From the NCBI RefSeq assembly GCF_001721045.1, contig NZ_MDER01000031.1, forward strand, positions 248,001-312,000: a stretch of 64,000 nucleotides of DNA, read 5' to 3'. A program made the position numbers and the translations under genes. The notes under the pieces are model-generated. The model saw nothing but the letters and a program-made list of their open reading frames with translations, ran no database searches and had not been told where the DNA came from. Below are positions 45,466-54,265 of this stretch, in pieces. Within the stretch, counting starts at the first letter, position 1; each line of letters starts with the position of its first letter. This DNA comes from Paenibacillus nuruki (GTDB taxonomy: Bacteria; Bacillota; Bacilli; Paenibacillales; Paenibacillaceae).

Positions 45466-46497
45466 ATGTCTTCCTTTTCCAATTTGCTTGATTTGAAACC
45501 TTTATCTGGATTCGACTGGTCTTGTTTCAATGGGAATATTGCAACCGCTATCTCTTATTTTGGTAACGATTACTTACACGCTTTTCAGCAGTCATGGACG
45601 TTTTCACGATTCGATCAACATGATCTTCCTTATCATTCGCTAGGTCAAGAAACCTATACGTATGAAGAGATTTTAAAATATGCCAATGTAGATTCTATGC
45701 TTCATCGTAATATCGCTTTACCGGATGCGCTCCGCAAAATTCATCAAGAACTTGAAGCAGGTCGACCTGTATTGGTTAAATGTGATGCATTCTCTTGCCC
45801 ATGGTTTCCTGATAATTATCATACTCTGCATAACACACACTTTTTTATTATTGTTGATTATGATGCACAGACGGATGTATTCTCTTGCACAGATGTCTCC
45901 TATATGACTCATAATTATAAGCAAAGTGTAGCTGATTTTAGTCAGGGCTTTCTTAATGAAGTGATGACATTCTCGCCTACTACTCGTACTGCTCATACTG
46001 AAGAGATGGATATAGATTCATTATTACTGAATATTGCCAAAACCAATCTTGGGCTCCAACCTCAAAGCTATTCTATTTTTGATTCGATGCGTACATTTGC
46101 TGATCGATTCGAAGAATGTTATCAGTTAGCGGTGACAGAAATGAACCAATTCGATCTGGGTGCTGCTAATAAGTTACATCTTGAATTATTGTATATTATT
46201 CAAGCCCGTATGCAGTTTTTGAGATGGTTAGAACATTATGCGGATACTGAAAATGTAAATATACAACGTATACGAGCCGCTTTTGAACAATCTATCAAAA
46301 GTTGGTCGATTGTCCGTATGATGTATCTCAAATTATATGAACCCAAATCTAACAAAGAACATATCTTTAGTACATTGCCTGAAAAGATTAAAGCGATTGC
46401 CGCAATGGAAGAAGATATCGCCTATACTATTTTGCATATGGAACAGATGCGAGTACTCAACCTCAAGCTATCCCCAGCTCATACTTCTATCGGGTAG
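45466..46497 (+). CDS. BtrH N-terminal-like (cysteine peptidase-fold) protein
   Basis: A 343-residue protein. Cys20 in the segment GFDWSCFNGNIATAISYFG and His125 in NTHFFIIVDYD fit the Cys/His pair of the BtrH_N family, named from butirosin acyl transfer. The C-terminal half is helical. Such proteins often sit beside peptide-synthetase genes; here it is alone between htpG and a terminator. AAGGAG lies about 12 bases before the ATG. Acyltransferase or peptidase role is inferred. Confidence 0.7.
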   Translation: MSSFSNLLDLKPLSGFDWSCFNGNIATAISYFGNDYLHAFQQSWTFSRFDQHDLPYHSLGQETYTYEEILKYANVDSMLHRNIALPDALRKIHQELEAGRPVLVKCDAFSCPWFPDNYHTLHNTHFFIIVDYDAQTDVFSCTDVSYMTHNYKQSVADFSQGFLNEVMTFSPTTRTAHTEEMDIDSLLLNIAKTNLGLQPQSYSIFDSMRTFADRFEECYQLAVTEMNQFDLGAANKLHLELLYIIQARMQFLRWLEHYADTENVNIQRIRAAFEQSIKSWSIVRMMYLKLYEPKSNKEHIFSTLPEKIKAIAAMEEDIAYTILHMEQMRVLNLKLSPAHTSIG

Positions 46498-46513
46498 CGG
46501 GTCTGTATCTCCC

Positions 46514-46565
46514 GTCAAAAAACACAAAAAAAGAACTGCCCTTTGCGGAGCAGTTCTTTTTTGAC
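46514..46565. terminator. Bidirectional terminator
   Basis: GTCAAAAAA...TTTTTTGAC with inner AAGAACTGC and GCAGTTCTT. Shared by the BtrH-like gene and the convergent receiver gene. Confidence 0.8.
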
Positions 46566-46575
46566 ATATTATCGT

Positions 46576-46977
46576 TTATCGTAAATCTTCCCAATCGCTG
46601 AGTGCTTCTTCAATCACTCGTTTGCGTAAAGGTTTACTGATATAGGCGTTCATTTTAGATTCTGAAAGTAAATCTACATTCAGAAGATCAGTAGAACAAG
46701 CAATAATATAAGGCTGTTTCTCATTTTCTGAAATGGCAGATCGAATCTGTTGAACAGCTTCAATCCCACCCAATTCTGGCATACGCAAATCCATAAATAT
46801 CATATCGTATGAATGTTGCGCAGCCAGTTGTACAGCTTCTTTACCATGCCTTGCACCTTTGACTTTATGCCCTAATTTCCTCAACATTTCCATTAACACA
46901 TACCGGTTAATATCATTGTCATCAGCAATCAAGATCTCAAGGTTTTTTGTTGTCATATATTCGGAAGAATAGACCAC
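46576..46977 (-). CDS. Single-domain response regulator
   Basis: A 133-residue (or 126 if ATG at 46956 is used) stand-alone receiver. Asp19/Asp20 and Asp22 in the LIADDND stretch, Asp63 phosphoacceptor in FMDLRMP, Ser in ACSTD and Lys in ISKPL. The GTG start at 46977 has only a weak upstream site. Unrelated in detail to the receivers at 24-27 kb. No kinase nearby. Separated by only 36 bp from the desaturase gene upstream on the same strand, so it may be co-transcribed with it. Confidence 0.88.
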   Translation of the reverse strand: MVYSSEYMTTKNLEILIADDNDINRYVLMEMLRKLGHKVKGARHGKEAVQLAAQHSYDMIFMDLRMPELGGIEAVQQIRSAISENEKQPYIIACSTDLLNVDLLSESKMNAYISKPLRKRVIEEALSDWEDLR

Positions 46978-47013
46978 CTCTCTAATAAACCTGGTGATAC
47001 ATCTATCCGATCG

Positions 47014-48057
47014 TTAACCTGCTTTTTGATGTTGTTTTTTGTTCTTCACTTTAAGTGAAGTATCAATATCTTTGAAGCCGATAAATTTCTTCGTATCTTC
47101 ATTCCAAATACGGAAACGTAACGACTGCAAGCTAGTCAATAATGTAATTGTCTGTACATCTTGCAATACAGGACTTGTATTATGCGCGGACTCCAAGAAG
47201 TAATTGGGTACACGTGAGCTTAAATGATGAATATGGTGGAAACCGATGTTACCAGTAATCCAGTGCAATACTCTAGGAAGTTTGTAGAAAGAGCTACCAT
47301 GCATAGCCGCTTTAACATAATTCCAGTTTTCTTCTTCTTCAAAGTAACTTTCTTCAAACTGATGCTGTACATAGAACAACCAGATACCGCCTACGCCAGA
47401 CATAAAGAAGATTGGACCTTGAATCATTAGAAATGCTTGCCAACCGATTCCCCAGCACAGCAAACCGATAATTACAACAAGCGCTACGTTAACCATATAC
47501 GTATTCATACGCTCTTTTTTCGGAGCACCTTTACGGTTAAAACGGTAGATCAATAAAAATGTATAAATAGGACCGATCGTAAACATAATCATCGGATTAC
47601 GATACATACGGTACACCCAACGACGTAATGGAGATAATGCTAAATATTCGTTCACAGTTAATGTCCAGATATCGCCTGTTCCGCGTTTATCTAAATTACC
47701 ATTAGTTGCGTGATGCATAGAGTGGCTATAACGCCATTGATCATAAGAACATAAAGTCATAATACCTGTAATGTTACCTACAATAGTATTTGCTTTACGG
47801 TTTTTGAAAAAGGAACGATGACAGCAATCATGAAAAATAATAAAGGTGCGAACTAAGAATCCGCCAGCAAGTACCATAATAGGGATAGTCAACCAGTAGG
47901 ATACTGATAAACTAAGGTATGCAAGATACCATAGACCGAAAAATGGAACAAGTGTATTAATCAGTTGCCATACACTGTATTTCGTGTTTGATTTCTCATA
48001 GGGAGCTAAACTTTTACGCCAATTGTCTTGATCTTTCGTCACACGCGCAGTGGACAT
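47014..48057 (-). CDS. Fatty acid desaturase
   Basis: A 347-residue membrane di-iron desaturase. The three histidine boxes are HDCCH (76-80), HSMHH (112-116) and HHIHH near residue 275, the pattern of acyl-lipid desaturases of the omega-6/delta-12 type. About four membrane helices. AGAGGAAG precedes the ATG. It has a long leader of about 140 bases from a good sigma-A promoter, as expected for temperature-regulated membrane remodelling. Regiochemistry cannot be read. Confidence 0.93.
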   Translation of the reverse strand: MSTARVTKDQDNWRKSLAPYEKSNTKYSVWQLINTLVPFFGLWYLAYLSLSVSYWLTIPIMVLAGGFLVRTFIIFHDCCHRSFFKNRKANTIVGNITGIMTLCSYDQWRYSHSMHHATNGNLDKRGTGDIWTLTVNEYLALSPLRRWVYRMYRNPMIMFTIGPIYTFLLIYRFNRKGAPKKERMNTYMVNVALVVIIGLLCWGIGWQAFLMIQGPIFFMSGVGGIWLFYVQHQFEESYFEEEENWNYVKAAMHGSSFYKLPRVLHWITGNIGFHHIHHLSSRVPNYFLESAHNTSPVLQDVQTITLLTSLQSLRFRIWNEDTKKFIGFKDIDTSLKVKNKKQHQKAG

Positions 48058-48205
48058 ATTTGGGTGCTTCCTCTCTTGGGATCGATTCGTAACCTACTTC
48101 ACAATGATTCCACAGTAGTCACTCATGGAACCCCCGAGAAAGATTAAGTTATCACATAGGGCTTTTTGAACATTTTCGAAAAATTAGTACCTGCCTATAT
48201 ACTCT

Positions 48206-48235
48206 ATTGTATTACGTTACATAGGTGCTTGTAAA
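48206..48235 (-). promoter_or_regulatory. Predicted sigma-A promoter of the desaturase
   Basis: On the minus strand TTTACA, 18-base spacer, TACAAT, each one base from consensus. Gives a leader of about 140 bases. Confidence 0.6.
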
Positions 48236-48311
48236 CCAAGCTAGCTCTTTTCACAGGATATCCATACAATATGTCTAAAAACCAAACTTTTACATATTCA
48301 CATATATACAT

Positions 48312-48373
48312 AACAAAAAAAGATTATTCAAAGAACCGCATTTTCTGCTGATTCTCTAAATAATCTTTAGTCG
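48312..48373 (-). terminator. Long terminator hairpin of a possible small RNA
   Basis: On the minus strand AAAGATTATT...AATAATCTTT, inner AGAGAA/TTCTTT and GCA/TGC pairing, then TTTTG. No gene ends here: the nearest minus-strand gene upstream already has its own terminator at 48656-48696. Confidence 0.55.
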
Positions 48374-48511
48374 ATTGCTTCTTACACACGAAGCTATTTT
48401 GTGTACCATTACCCGGGAAATATAGAATTCATTATACGATCTGCCCATTACTTCTATACTACTTATACAAGTATTAGGAAGCTCAATAACATATTCCTGT
48501 TTCTTTATTCA
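48374..48511 (-). ncRNA. Candidate intergenic small RNA
   Basis: Inferred from an orphan terminator at 48312-48373. A minus-strand TATAAT lies at about 48519-48524 with a poor -35. It would give a transcript of about 200 bases including the hairpin. No conserved family recognised. Confidence 0.25.
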
Positions 48512-48655
48512 TTTTATTATAAGTCTTTGTGCATATTGATCATGACAAATTAACTTTAGAGCTAACTAATCCTTACATCTTCAAAAATAAATATAGTTCT
48601 TTTGCAGGGATAAATCGTCCAGCTAAAGTTATAAAGAGCCATAAAAAGGATAGAA

Positions 48656-48696
48656 CAAACAAAAAGACCTCATAAAATCAGGTCTTTTTTGTTTTG
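48656..48696. terminator. Terminator downstream of the DUF1349 gene
   Basis: AAAAAGACCT and AGGTCTTTTT arms with T-runs on both strands. About 260 bp after the DUF1349 stop. Confidence 0.65.
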
Positions 48697-48954
48697 TTAT
48701 TCCATTTTTTACGTAATTTCAATTTTGAATCTACCTTCTGTTTCTAAAGTAGCATTTACAAAATAGAATAAAAATGATTTTAATTTTACTCATTTTATTC
48801 TTTAAAATGCTATGTCATTCTTCGCTTTCCTTATTTAATTTGAAATGAAGAACTTTACATATTATTGACTTGACTATTCAAATTTGAGACTCTATAGTTA
48901 TTTATTGTAATTAAATACATAATTTTTACATTTTTATCTCAGTCATTTTTTCTG

Positions 48955-49596
48955 CTATTTGTTCTCTTTTTGAAGCGGTTCAATATGCAAATATTCGAAC
49001 TCCACATGACAGCCATCTCCTTGTGGGCTACATGCATATACACCACATTGAAAAGGCGTTTGATCATTTTGATCATCAAACAAATGAGCGATCCGTATTT
49101 GATTCCATTTCAGTTCTGAAGCATCATCTTGTTCTTGTTCGGCATATTCAATTGTGTAATCACCCGCTTCACGGCGAATACGAAATAAAAGTTCGGTCTC
49201 GCCTGCAACAAAGTTTTGGGTAGACCAATCTGAATATCCATTGTTGGTAACAACGGCACCTAACTTGGCATGACCATCTGTTTCAAATTCTACAGAAGTC
49301 TTAAGCCAGCAATGTTCTGAAAAACGAATCATCAATCCAGCTTGATCATATTGGTGAACTGGATATGTACGCACTTTCGTTGTCATAATCATGTCACCTG
49401 TCATCTCGGCAAATAGAAAATGTCCGTTGTCTACTCGAAATCCATAATGTGTTTTTTGCCAGAAATCAGTTTTCGCTAATGGTTTGAAAGTAAGGACTTG
49501 TTTCTCTGAAGAGACTTCCCATTCCTCAGGTGGACAGTGCCATTGCAGTCGTTCATCCATAGCCTTACCTTGAAAGTTTTCTAATAGTTGACTCAT
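48955..49596 (-). CDS. DUF1349 domain-containing protein
   Basis: A 213-residue concanavalin-like beta-sandwich protein of the DUF1349 type (FWQKTHYGFRVDNGHFLFAEM; YDQAGLMIRFSEHCWLKTSVEF). No signal peptide. Related proteins are annotated as regulation of enolase or sugar-binding; the function is not established. GGAG lies 7 bases before the ATG. Single gene, divergent from the MFS operon. Confidence 0.88.
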   Translation of the reverse strand: MSQLLENFQGKAMDERLQWHCPPEEWEVSSEKQVLTFKPLAKTDFWQKTHYGFRVDNGHFLFAEMTGDMIMTTKVRTYPVHQYDQAGLMIRFSEHCWLKTSVEFETDGHAKLGAVVTNNGYSDWSTQNFVAGETELLFRIRREAGDYTIEYAEQEQDDASELKWNQIRIAHLFDDQNDQTPFQCGVYACSPQGDGCHVEFEYLHIEPLQKENK

Positions 49597-49720
49597 TCCC
49601 TATCACTCCTTATTCGATGAATACATAGATGGCAGTTTCTGTACAAGATCTGCCTTCATTCATTATGTTGATCATAGATGGAAATTTCAAGTGTATTTGA
49701 TTATTTATGGAAGGGTGATG

Positions 49721-50923
49721 ATGTTGAAAAGGATTTTTGGATTAAGTTGTGGCTTTTACTTTCTAATCGGAATTACCAGTGTTTTGTTAGGCGCTCTGCT
49801 GCCCGTTATTTTGCCTCACTACGGTAAAGATTACAGCGATGGAGGCACATTGTTATTTTTACAATTCATGGGCTTTCTTGTGGGGGTAGTTGTTTCTCCT
49901 TCTTTATCTGCATGGGTCGGACGCAAACATATGTTACTGATTGCATTAGGGGCAATTACGATTGCTTATGCAATGATGGGTACTTTGCCAGTATGGGGTT
50001 GGATGGTCACGATGACGATTTTTGTAGGCTTTGGTTCAGGTATTATCGAATCTTCGATTGGAGCCTTTACGATCGAATTCGCTGAAGCGCAAAAAGCAGT
50101 CGCGATGACCAAGCTAGATGTTTATTTTGGAGTAGGTTCATTATTAATTCCTGCTTTAGCAAGTCTGTATATTTTCTTAAATGTATGGCAGTTGTCTTTC
50201 TACACTGTTGCATTAGCTACTCTTCTCTTACTGTTATTCTGGATCACCATGCCAGCAGATAGTTCTGCGCAACTTCGGCGTATTCAAGAACATGATGCCG
50301 ATCATACCGGAGCTGTCGTGAAACGAAAATATAGCGGTAAACAATTACAATTTCTCAGTATTTTCATCTTATTCTTTTTTGTATACATGGGTCTTGAATT
50401 AGGAGTGATGAATTTTCTACCTTCTATTCTGATCGAAAGTATTTCGATTAGTGATTCAGCTGCTTCGCTCAGTGTCACTTTTTTCTGGGCAGCCATGACG
50501 ATTGGTCGGTTATTTGTCGGTCGTATAGCAGAATCGATTCGTTATGTTCCTTTCTTGATTGGTAGTTCGCTTGGCATGATGCTGATGATTATTGGACTTG
50601 CTTTGGTTTCTCATCCTGTAGCGATGTATATTTTGATTTTTGCTATCGGCTTATTTATGTCAGGACTATTCTCTATCGCTTTAGTATTCGCTAATTCTCT
50701 TATTCCAGGAATGACCGAACGTACAACCAGTATTCTGATTGCTGCTGGTGGAATCGGTGGATCGGTCTTGCAGTATGTGATCGGTTGGAGTATGGCGAAT
50801 TGGTCTGTCGGACCTACGTTATGGGTATTTGCTGGATTCTCATTGGTGCTGTTAATTAGTATTGCTTTTACTTCTCAATGGAGTACTTCACAAGCCAAAT
50901 TAACATCAAGAGTGCAATCCTAG
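49721..50923 (+). CDS. MFS sugar transporter, GlcP-like (FHS family)
   Basis: A 400-residue, 12-helix transporter. Segments LQFMGFLVGVVVSP, MTKLDVYFGVGSLLIP and VYMGLELGVMNFLPSILI match the pattern of B. subtilis GlcP, a glucose/mannose:proton symporter of the fucose-galactose-glucose group. Start is ATG 49721; ATG 49718 and TTG 49724 are also close to the GGAAGGG site. First gene of a likely four-gene operon with aminotransferase, dehydrogenase and phosphatase. In the neotrehalosadiamine operon a GlcP sits beside equivalent enzymes. Confidence 0.8.
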   Translation: MLKRIFGLSCGFYFLIGITSVLLGALLPVILPHYGKDYSDGGTLLFLQFMGFLVGVVVSPSLSAWVGRKHMLLIALGAITIAYAMMGTLPVWGWMVTMTIFVGFGSGIIESSIGAFTIEFAEAQKAVAMTKLDVYFGVGSLLIPALASLYIFLNVWQLSFYTVALATLLLLLFWITMPADSSAQLRRIQEHDADHTGAVVKRKYSGKQLQFLSIFILFFFVYMGLELGVMNFLPSILIESISISDSAASLSVTFFWAAMTIGRLFVGRIAESIRYVPFLIGSSLGMMLMIIGLALVSHPVAMYILIFAIGLFMSGLFSIALVFANSLIPGMTERTTSILIAAGGIGGSVLQYVIGWSMANWSVGPTLWVFAGFSLVLLISIAFTSQWSTSQAKLTSRVQS

Positions 50924-51045
50924 ATCCATACTCTGTAAGGGAGGTGAGGAACAGCGATCCAAGAAACGATTGTAGTTGAGTGGTATCAATGACAGAGCAT
51001 TTTAGCAGATCAAGTCTATTTGAACTTAAAATCAGGAGGCAAATC

Positions 51046-52284
51046 ATGCAAACTTTAACTGAGAATCGGTTTCGTTATGGTAGAGGTATTAAATTAATTG
51101 ACGATACAGGTACAGAATATATAGATGGTGTATCCGGTACATTTAATCTTTCTCTTGGATACAATCACCCGTATGTAGTGCAAAAAGTGCAAGAGCAAGT
51201 TGGCAATCTGACACATATGTCGTCTACGTTTACAGAACCTTATGTCGATGAAGTGTTATCTCATTTGTTAGAATATGCACCAAATGGGATTGATACAGGC
51301 TGGATGCGTGACATCACGGGTTCCACTGCAAACGAATGCGCAACTAAAATTGCTCAAAAATATACTGGTGATACCGATATTGTCAGCCTTTTCTACTCTC
51401 ATCATGGACAGACACAATTTGCCACAGGTATTTCGGGTAATGCTTTCCGTCGTAAAGGATTTCCGAATTCCTCTGTTCCCAATTCTCTGCATGTCCCTGC
51501 ACCTTATTGCTATCGTTGCCCGTTCGATGCCAAGCCGTCCAATTGTGGAATGAAATGTGTAGAAGCGCTAGCCGATCAGATTGAGTATGGCGGTTCTGGT
51601 TCTACAGCTTGTATGATTATCGAACCGATTCTAGGTAACGGTGGTAATATTATGCCTCCACCTGAGTATTTCAAAGGTATTCGTCAGTTGTGCGATGAGC
51701 AAAATATCATCTTGATCGCAGATGAAGTACAGACAGGTATTGGTCGTACTGGTTATATGTTTGCAAGTACATTATTCGATATTAAACCTGATATCATTAC
51801 GCTGGCTAAAGGACTTGGTGGTATCGGTGTCCCTGTTGCTGCGGTCTTGATGCAGTCTCGTCTAAATGTCCTTGAAAAACATGAGCATTCCTTTACTTCA
51901 GGTAGTAATCTGATCTCTGTTACAGCAGCTAAATCAACATTGGAAGTTGTGTCTGAACCTGGATTCATGGAAGATGTACAACGCAAAGGAAAATTACTGG
52001 GCGATTTGCTTTTAAATTTGGAAGAGAAATATAACTGTATTGGTGAAGCTCGTGGCGTAGGTCTAATGTGGGGTCTAGAAATCGTAGATGAATATAATGC
52101 TCCAGATACCAACAAAATGAATGCGATTATCAATTTTGCTTTTGCTGATCAACAATTAATTCTACGTGGTTCTCGTTATGGATTCGGTAATGTTGTTAAA
52201 GTTCGTCCTTCTCTTACTGTAACAGATGAAGAGATTGTAGAGATTATCCGTCGTCTTGACCTCGTTTTGTCGTCTTTGGATTAA
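51046..52284 (+). CDS. Class III PLP-dependent aminotransferase (GabT1-like)
   Basis: A 412-residue fold-type I aminotransferase. Asp226 (LIADEVQTGIGRTG) contacts the PLP nitrogen and Lys255 (LAKGLG) forms the Schiff base. A four-cysteine insert (CYRC...NCGMKC, residues 155-171) is notable and could bind a metal. Start ATG 51046 is chosen for AGGAGG 7 bases upstream; an in-frame GTG at 50980 would add 22 residues that look homologous but use the tandem rare AGG AGG codons. Lies between a sugar transporter and a zinc dehydrogenase plus HAD phosphatase, so a sugar-phosphate ketone is a reasonable amino acceptor. Confidence 0.88.
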   Translation: MQTLTENRFRYGRGIKLIDDTGTEYIDGVSGTFNLSLGYNHPYVVQKVQEQVGNLTHMSSTFTEPYVDEVLSHLLEYAPNGIDTGWMRDITGSTANECATKIAQKYTGDTDIVSLFYSHHGQTQFATGISGNAFRRKGFPNSSVPNSLHVPAPYCYRCPFDAKPSNCGMKCVEALADQIEYGGSGSTACMIIEPILGNGGNIMPPPEYFKGIRQLCDEQNIILIADEVQTGIGRTGYMFASTLFDIKPDIITLAKGLGGIGVPVAAVLMQSRLNVLEKHEHSFTSGSNLISVTAAKSTLEVVSEPGFMEDVQRKGKLLGDLLLNLEEKYNCIGEARGVGLMWGLEIVDEYNAPDTNKMNAIINFAFADQQLILRGSRYGFGNVVKVRPSLTVTDEEIVEIIRRLDLVLSSLD

Positions 52285-52376
52285 AGCGCTTTTACTTAAT
52301 TACGTTAAAATTATGTATATACGTTGTTATCTGAATTTAAAAGAATACGCTTAGCTTTAATATGAGGAGGAATATT

Positions 52377-53414
52377 ATGTTATCACTTGTCTACAAATCA
52401 GCTTGGGACGTTGCTCTGGAAGAAAGACCACAACCACAAATTACGCAGGAAAATCAAGTGCTGGTACGCATTCATGCAACAGGCGTATGCGGAACTGACC
52501 TTGGTATCGTAAGTGGCAAATACCATGCCAAATCGTCCATCATTTTGGGACATGAATCGGCTGGAGAAGTCGTACAAGTCGGTGATCGGGTGACGACGCT
52601 ACAAGTTGGGGATCGCGTTGTGATTGACCCTACTTACTATTGCGGTCAGTGTAATATGTGTCGTACAGGAAGGCAGAACCATTGTTTACATAAAAGCACC
52701 ACGGAGACAGGAGTCAGTAGTGATGGTACATTTACCGATTACTATGTAACCGAAGATCGGTTCCTTTACAAATTAGCAGATCATGTTAGTTATGCAGAAG
52801 CTACGCTAACTGAACCTTTAAGTTGTATGCTGACAGGTATTAATCAGATTCAATTACTTCCTAACTTCCGCACGATTATTTTGGGAGCGGGTCCGATCGG
52901 GATGTTATACAGTTATGCTTTGGCTTCCAAAGGGGTGTCCGGTAGTATTGTCGATATCTCACAGGATCGCTTGCATATTGCAGGTGCGATAGCGCCGGAA
53001 CGTTGGGATACTCATAACTCTTTTGAAAGTGCATTAACGCATATTTCTCCATCCGATCATCAAGTGGATCTGATTGTGGATACAACAGGAGCTGTAGGGA
53101 CAACTGTCCTTTCTAATCTAGCACATGGTGGATATCTGATGCTTGTAGGTCTGCGTGATGGAGTTAGCTCTTTCAACCCTAAAGAAGTTGTTGACCGTAG
53201 TCTCAAAATTATCGGTTCGATCGATTCTTTAGGTACATTTGCGACTGCTCATTATATGATCGAACGCAATCTGATTCCAGCAAGTAAGCTGATTACGCAC
53301 ACTTTTGCACTGCAAGATTATGAAGAAGCGTTCCAGACGCTAGGTTGTAATATCAGCAGTGGTACATTGACACCATCTTCAAATGCTATTAAAGTCGTTT
53401 TACAATCTACTTAA
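52377..53414 (+). CDS. Zinc-dependent MDR dehydrogenase (GutB-like)
   Basis: A 345-residue medium-chain dehydrogenase. Catalytic zinc ligands Cys38 (GVCGTD) and His59-Glu60 (GHES); structural zinc Cys89, Cys92, Cys95 and Cys103; Rossmann motif ILGAGPIG. Similar to sorbitol, threonine and idonate dehydrogenases. ATG 52377 has GAGGAGG upstream. Lies between the aminotransferase and phosphatase genes. Confidence 0.92.
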   Translation: MLSLVYKSAWDVALEERPQPQITQENQVLVRIHATGVCGTDLGIVSGKYHAKSSIILGHESAGEVVQVGDRVTTLQVGDRVVIDPTYYCGQCNMCRTGRQNHCLHKSTTETGVSSDGTFTDYYVTEDRFLYKLADHVSYAEATLTEPLSCMLTGINQIQLLPNFRTIILGAGPIGMLYSYALASKGVSGSIVDISQDRLHIAGAIAPERWDTHNSFESALTHISPSDHQVDLIVDTTGAVGTTVLSNLAHGGYLMLVGLRDGVSSFNPKEVVDRSLKIIGSIDSLGTFATAHYMIERNLIPASKLITHTFALQDYEEAFQTLGCNISSGTLTPSSNAIKVVLQST

Positions 53415-53444
53415 TTGGATCTGAAGAATGGAGGTCAATTCAAT

Positions 53445-54164
53445 ATGGCATCAGAACATCTTAATCATCCTTCATCCCCATTGTGGCAAGACCCGCCGAT
53501 TCAAGCGTTCATTTTTGATATGGATGGTGTGTTGATCGACAGTGAACCTATTTATTTTGAAATTGAAAAAAGTTCTTTTCAGCATCTAGGGGCTACGGTT
53601 GAAGAAACAGAACATCATACGTATGTAGGGGTGACGCTAGAATCGATGTTCCAACAGGTACTGGATAAGCATCAGCTGAATCATGTACTTGCTGAAGTGC
53701 TAGCATTTCATAAAGAAAATGTAATGAAGGTGATGCAAGGTCATGAAGAGCTACAAGCTTTTGATCATGTAGAACAATGGATTCAATGGTTGTCTAACTC
53801 GGGAATCAAGCTGGCAGTCGCTTCCTCTTCTCCACGTTCTTTAATCGAATTGATTTTGGAACGTACGGGATTACGTCCTTTCTTCACCGTGATGGTCAGT
53901 GGTGAAGAAGTAGCTCATGGTAAGCCTGCACCCGATATTTTCTTACATGCGGCAGAGCTATTACAGGTCGATCCGCAACATTGTGTAGTAATCGAAGATT
54001 CTCGCAATGGTGTCCAAGCAGCGAAAGATGCAGGTATGCGCTGTATCGGTCATCAGAATCCAGGTTCAGGCAATCAAGATTTGAGCAAAGCAGATATCAT
54101 TATTCATAGTTATGCGGAGTTATTGGAATTACGTGATTCTCTGCATATCGGTGTACGTTCATAA
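53445..54164 (+). CDS. HAD-superfamily phosphatase, beta-phosphoglucomutase-like
   Basis: A 239-residue HAD hydrolase. Asp25 and Asp27 of DMDGVLIDSEP are the nucleophile and acid, Ser in ASSSP, Lys of HGKPAPD and Asp of EDSRNG complete the motifs. A helical cap is present (about 35-95). Acts on small phosphoesters, probably sugar phosphates. GGAGGT lies before ATG 53445. Last gene of the operon before a terminator. Confidence 0.9.
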   Translation: MASEHLNHPSSPLWQDPPIQAFIFDMDGVLIDSEPIYFEIEKSSFQHLGATVEETEHHTYVGVTLESMFQQVLDKHQLNHVLAEVLAFHKENVMKVMQGHEELQAFDHVEQWIQWLSNSGIKLAVASSSPRSLIELILERTGLRPFFTVMVSGEEVAHGKPAPDIFLHAAELLQVDPQHCVVIEDSRNGVQAAKDAGMRCIGHQNPGSGNQDLSKADIIIHSYAELLELRDSLHIGVRS

Positions 54165-54183
54165 GACAAATATTAGATAATCC

Positions 54184-54222
54184 AAAAGCCTTATTCCTTC
54201 TATTAGGAGTAAGGCTTTTTTG
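54184..54222 (+). terminator. Terminator of the aminotransferase operon
   Basis: AAAAGCCTTA/TAAGGCTTTT with inner TCCT/AGGA and a T-run. Ends the MFS-aminotransferase-dehydrogenase-HAD unit. Confidence 0.85.
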
Positions 54223-54265
54223 CTATACATCAGAATAATAAGATTCGAGTATAATTCTTTCTATT

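Larger units (their letters stand above)
48058..48954. other. 897-bp gene-free region
   Basis: No frame with a ribosome binding site on either strand. Holds the desaturase promoter (48206-48235), a 10-bp palindrome TTTTCGAAAA at 48173-48182 in the desaturase leader, two terminator-like hairpins (48312-48373 and 48656-48696) and very AT-rich sequence to the right of 48700. The segment between the hairpins may encode a small RNA. Confidence 0.7.

Noticed and set aside
48374-48954. Protein-coding gene in the 897-bp gap
   Set aside because: No start codon with a ribosome binding site and no frame of meaningful length on either strand.
50980-51045. 22-residue N-terminal extension of the aminotransferase
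   Set aside because: No ribosome binding site before the GTG; the AGGAGG that would encode two rare Arg codons serves as the site for ATG 51046.
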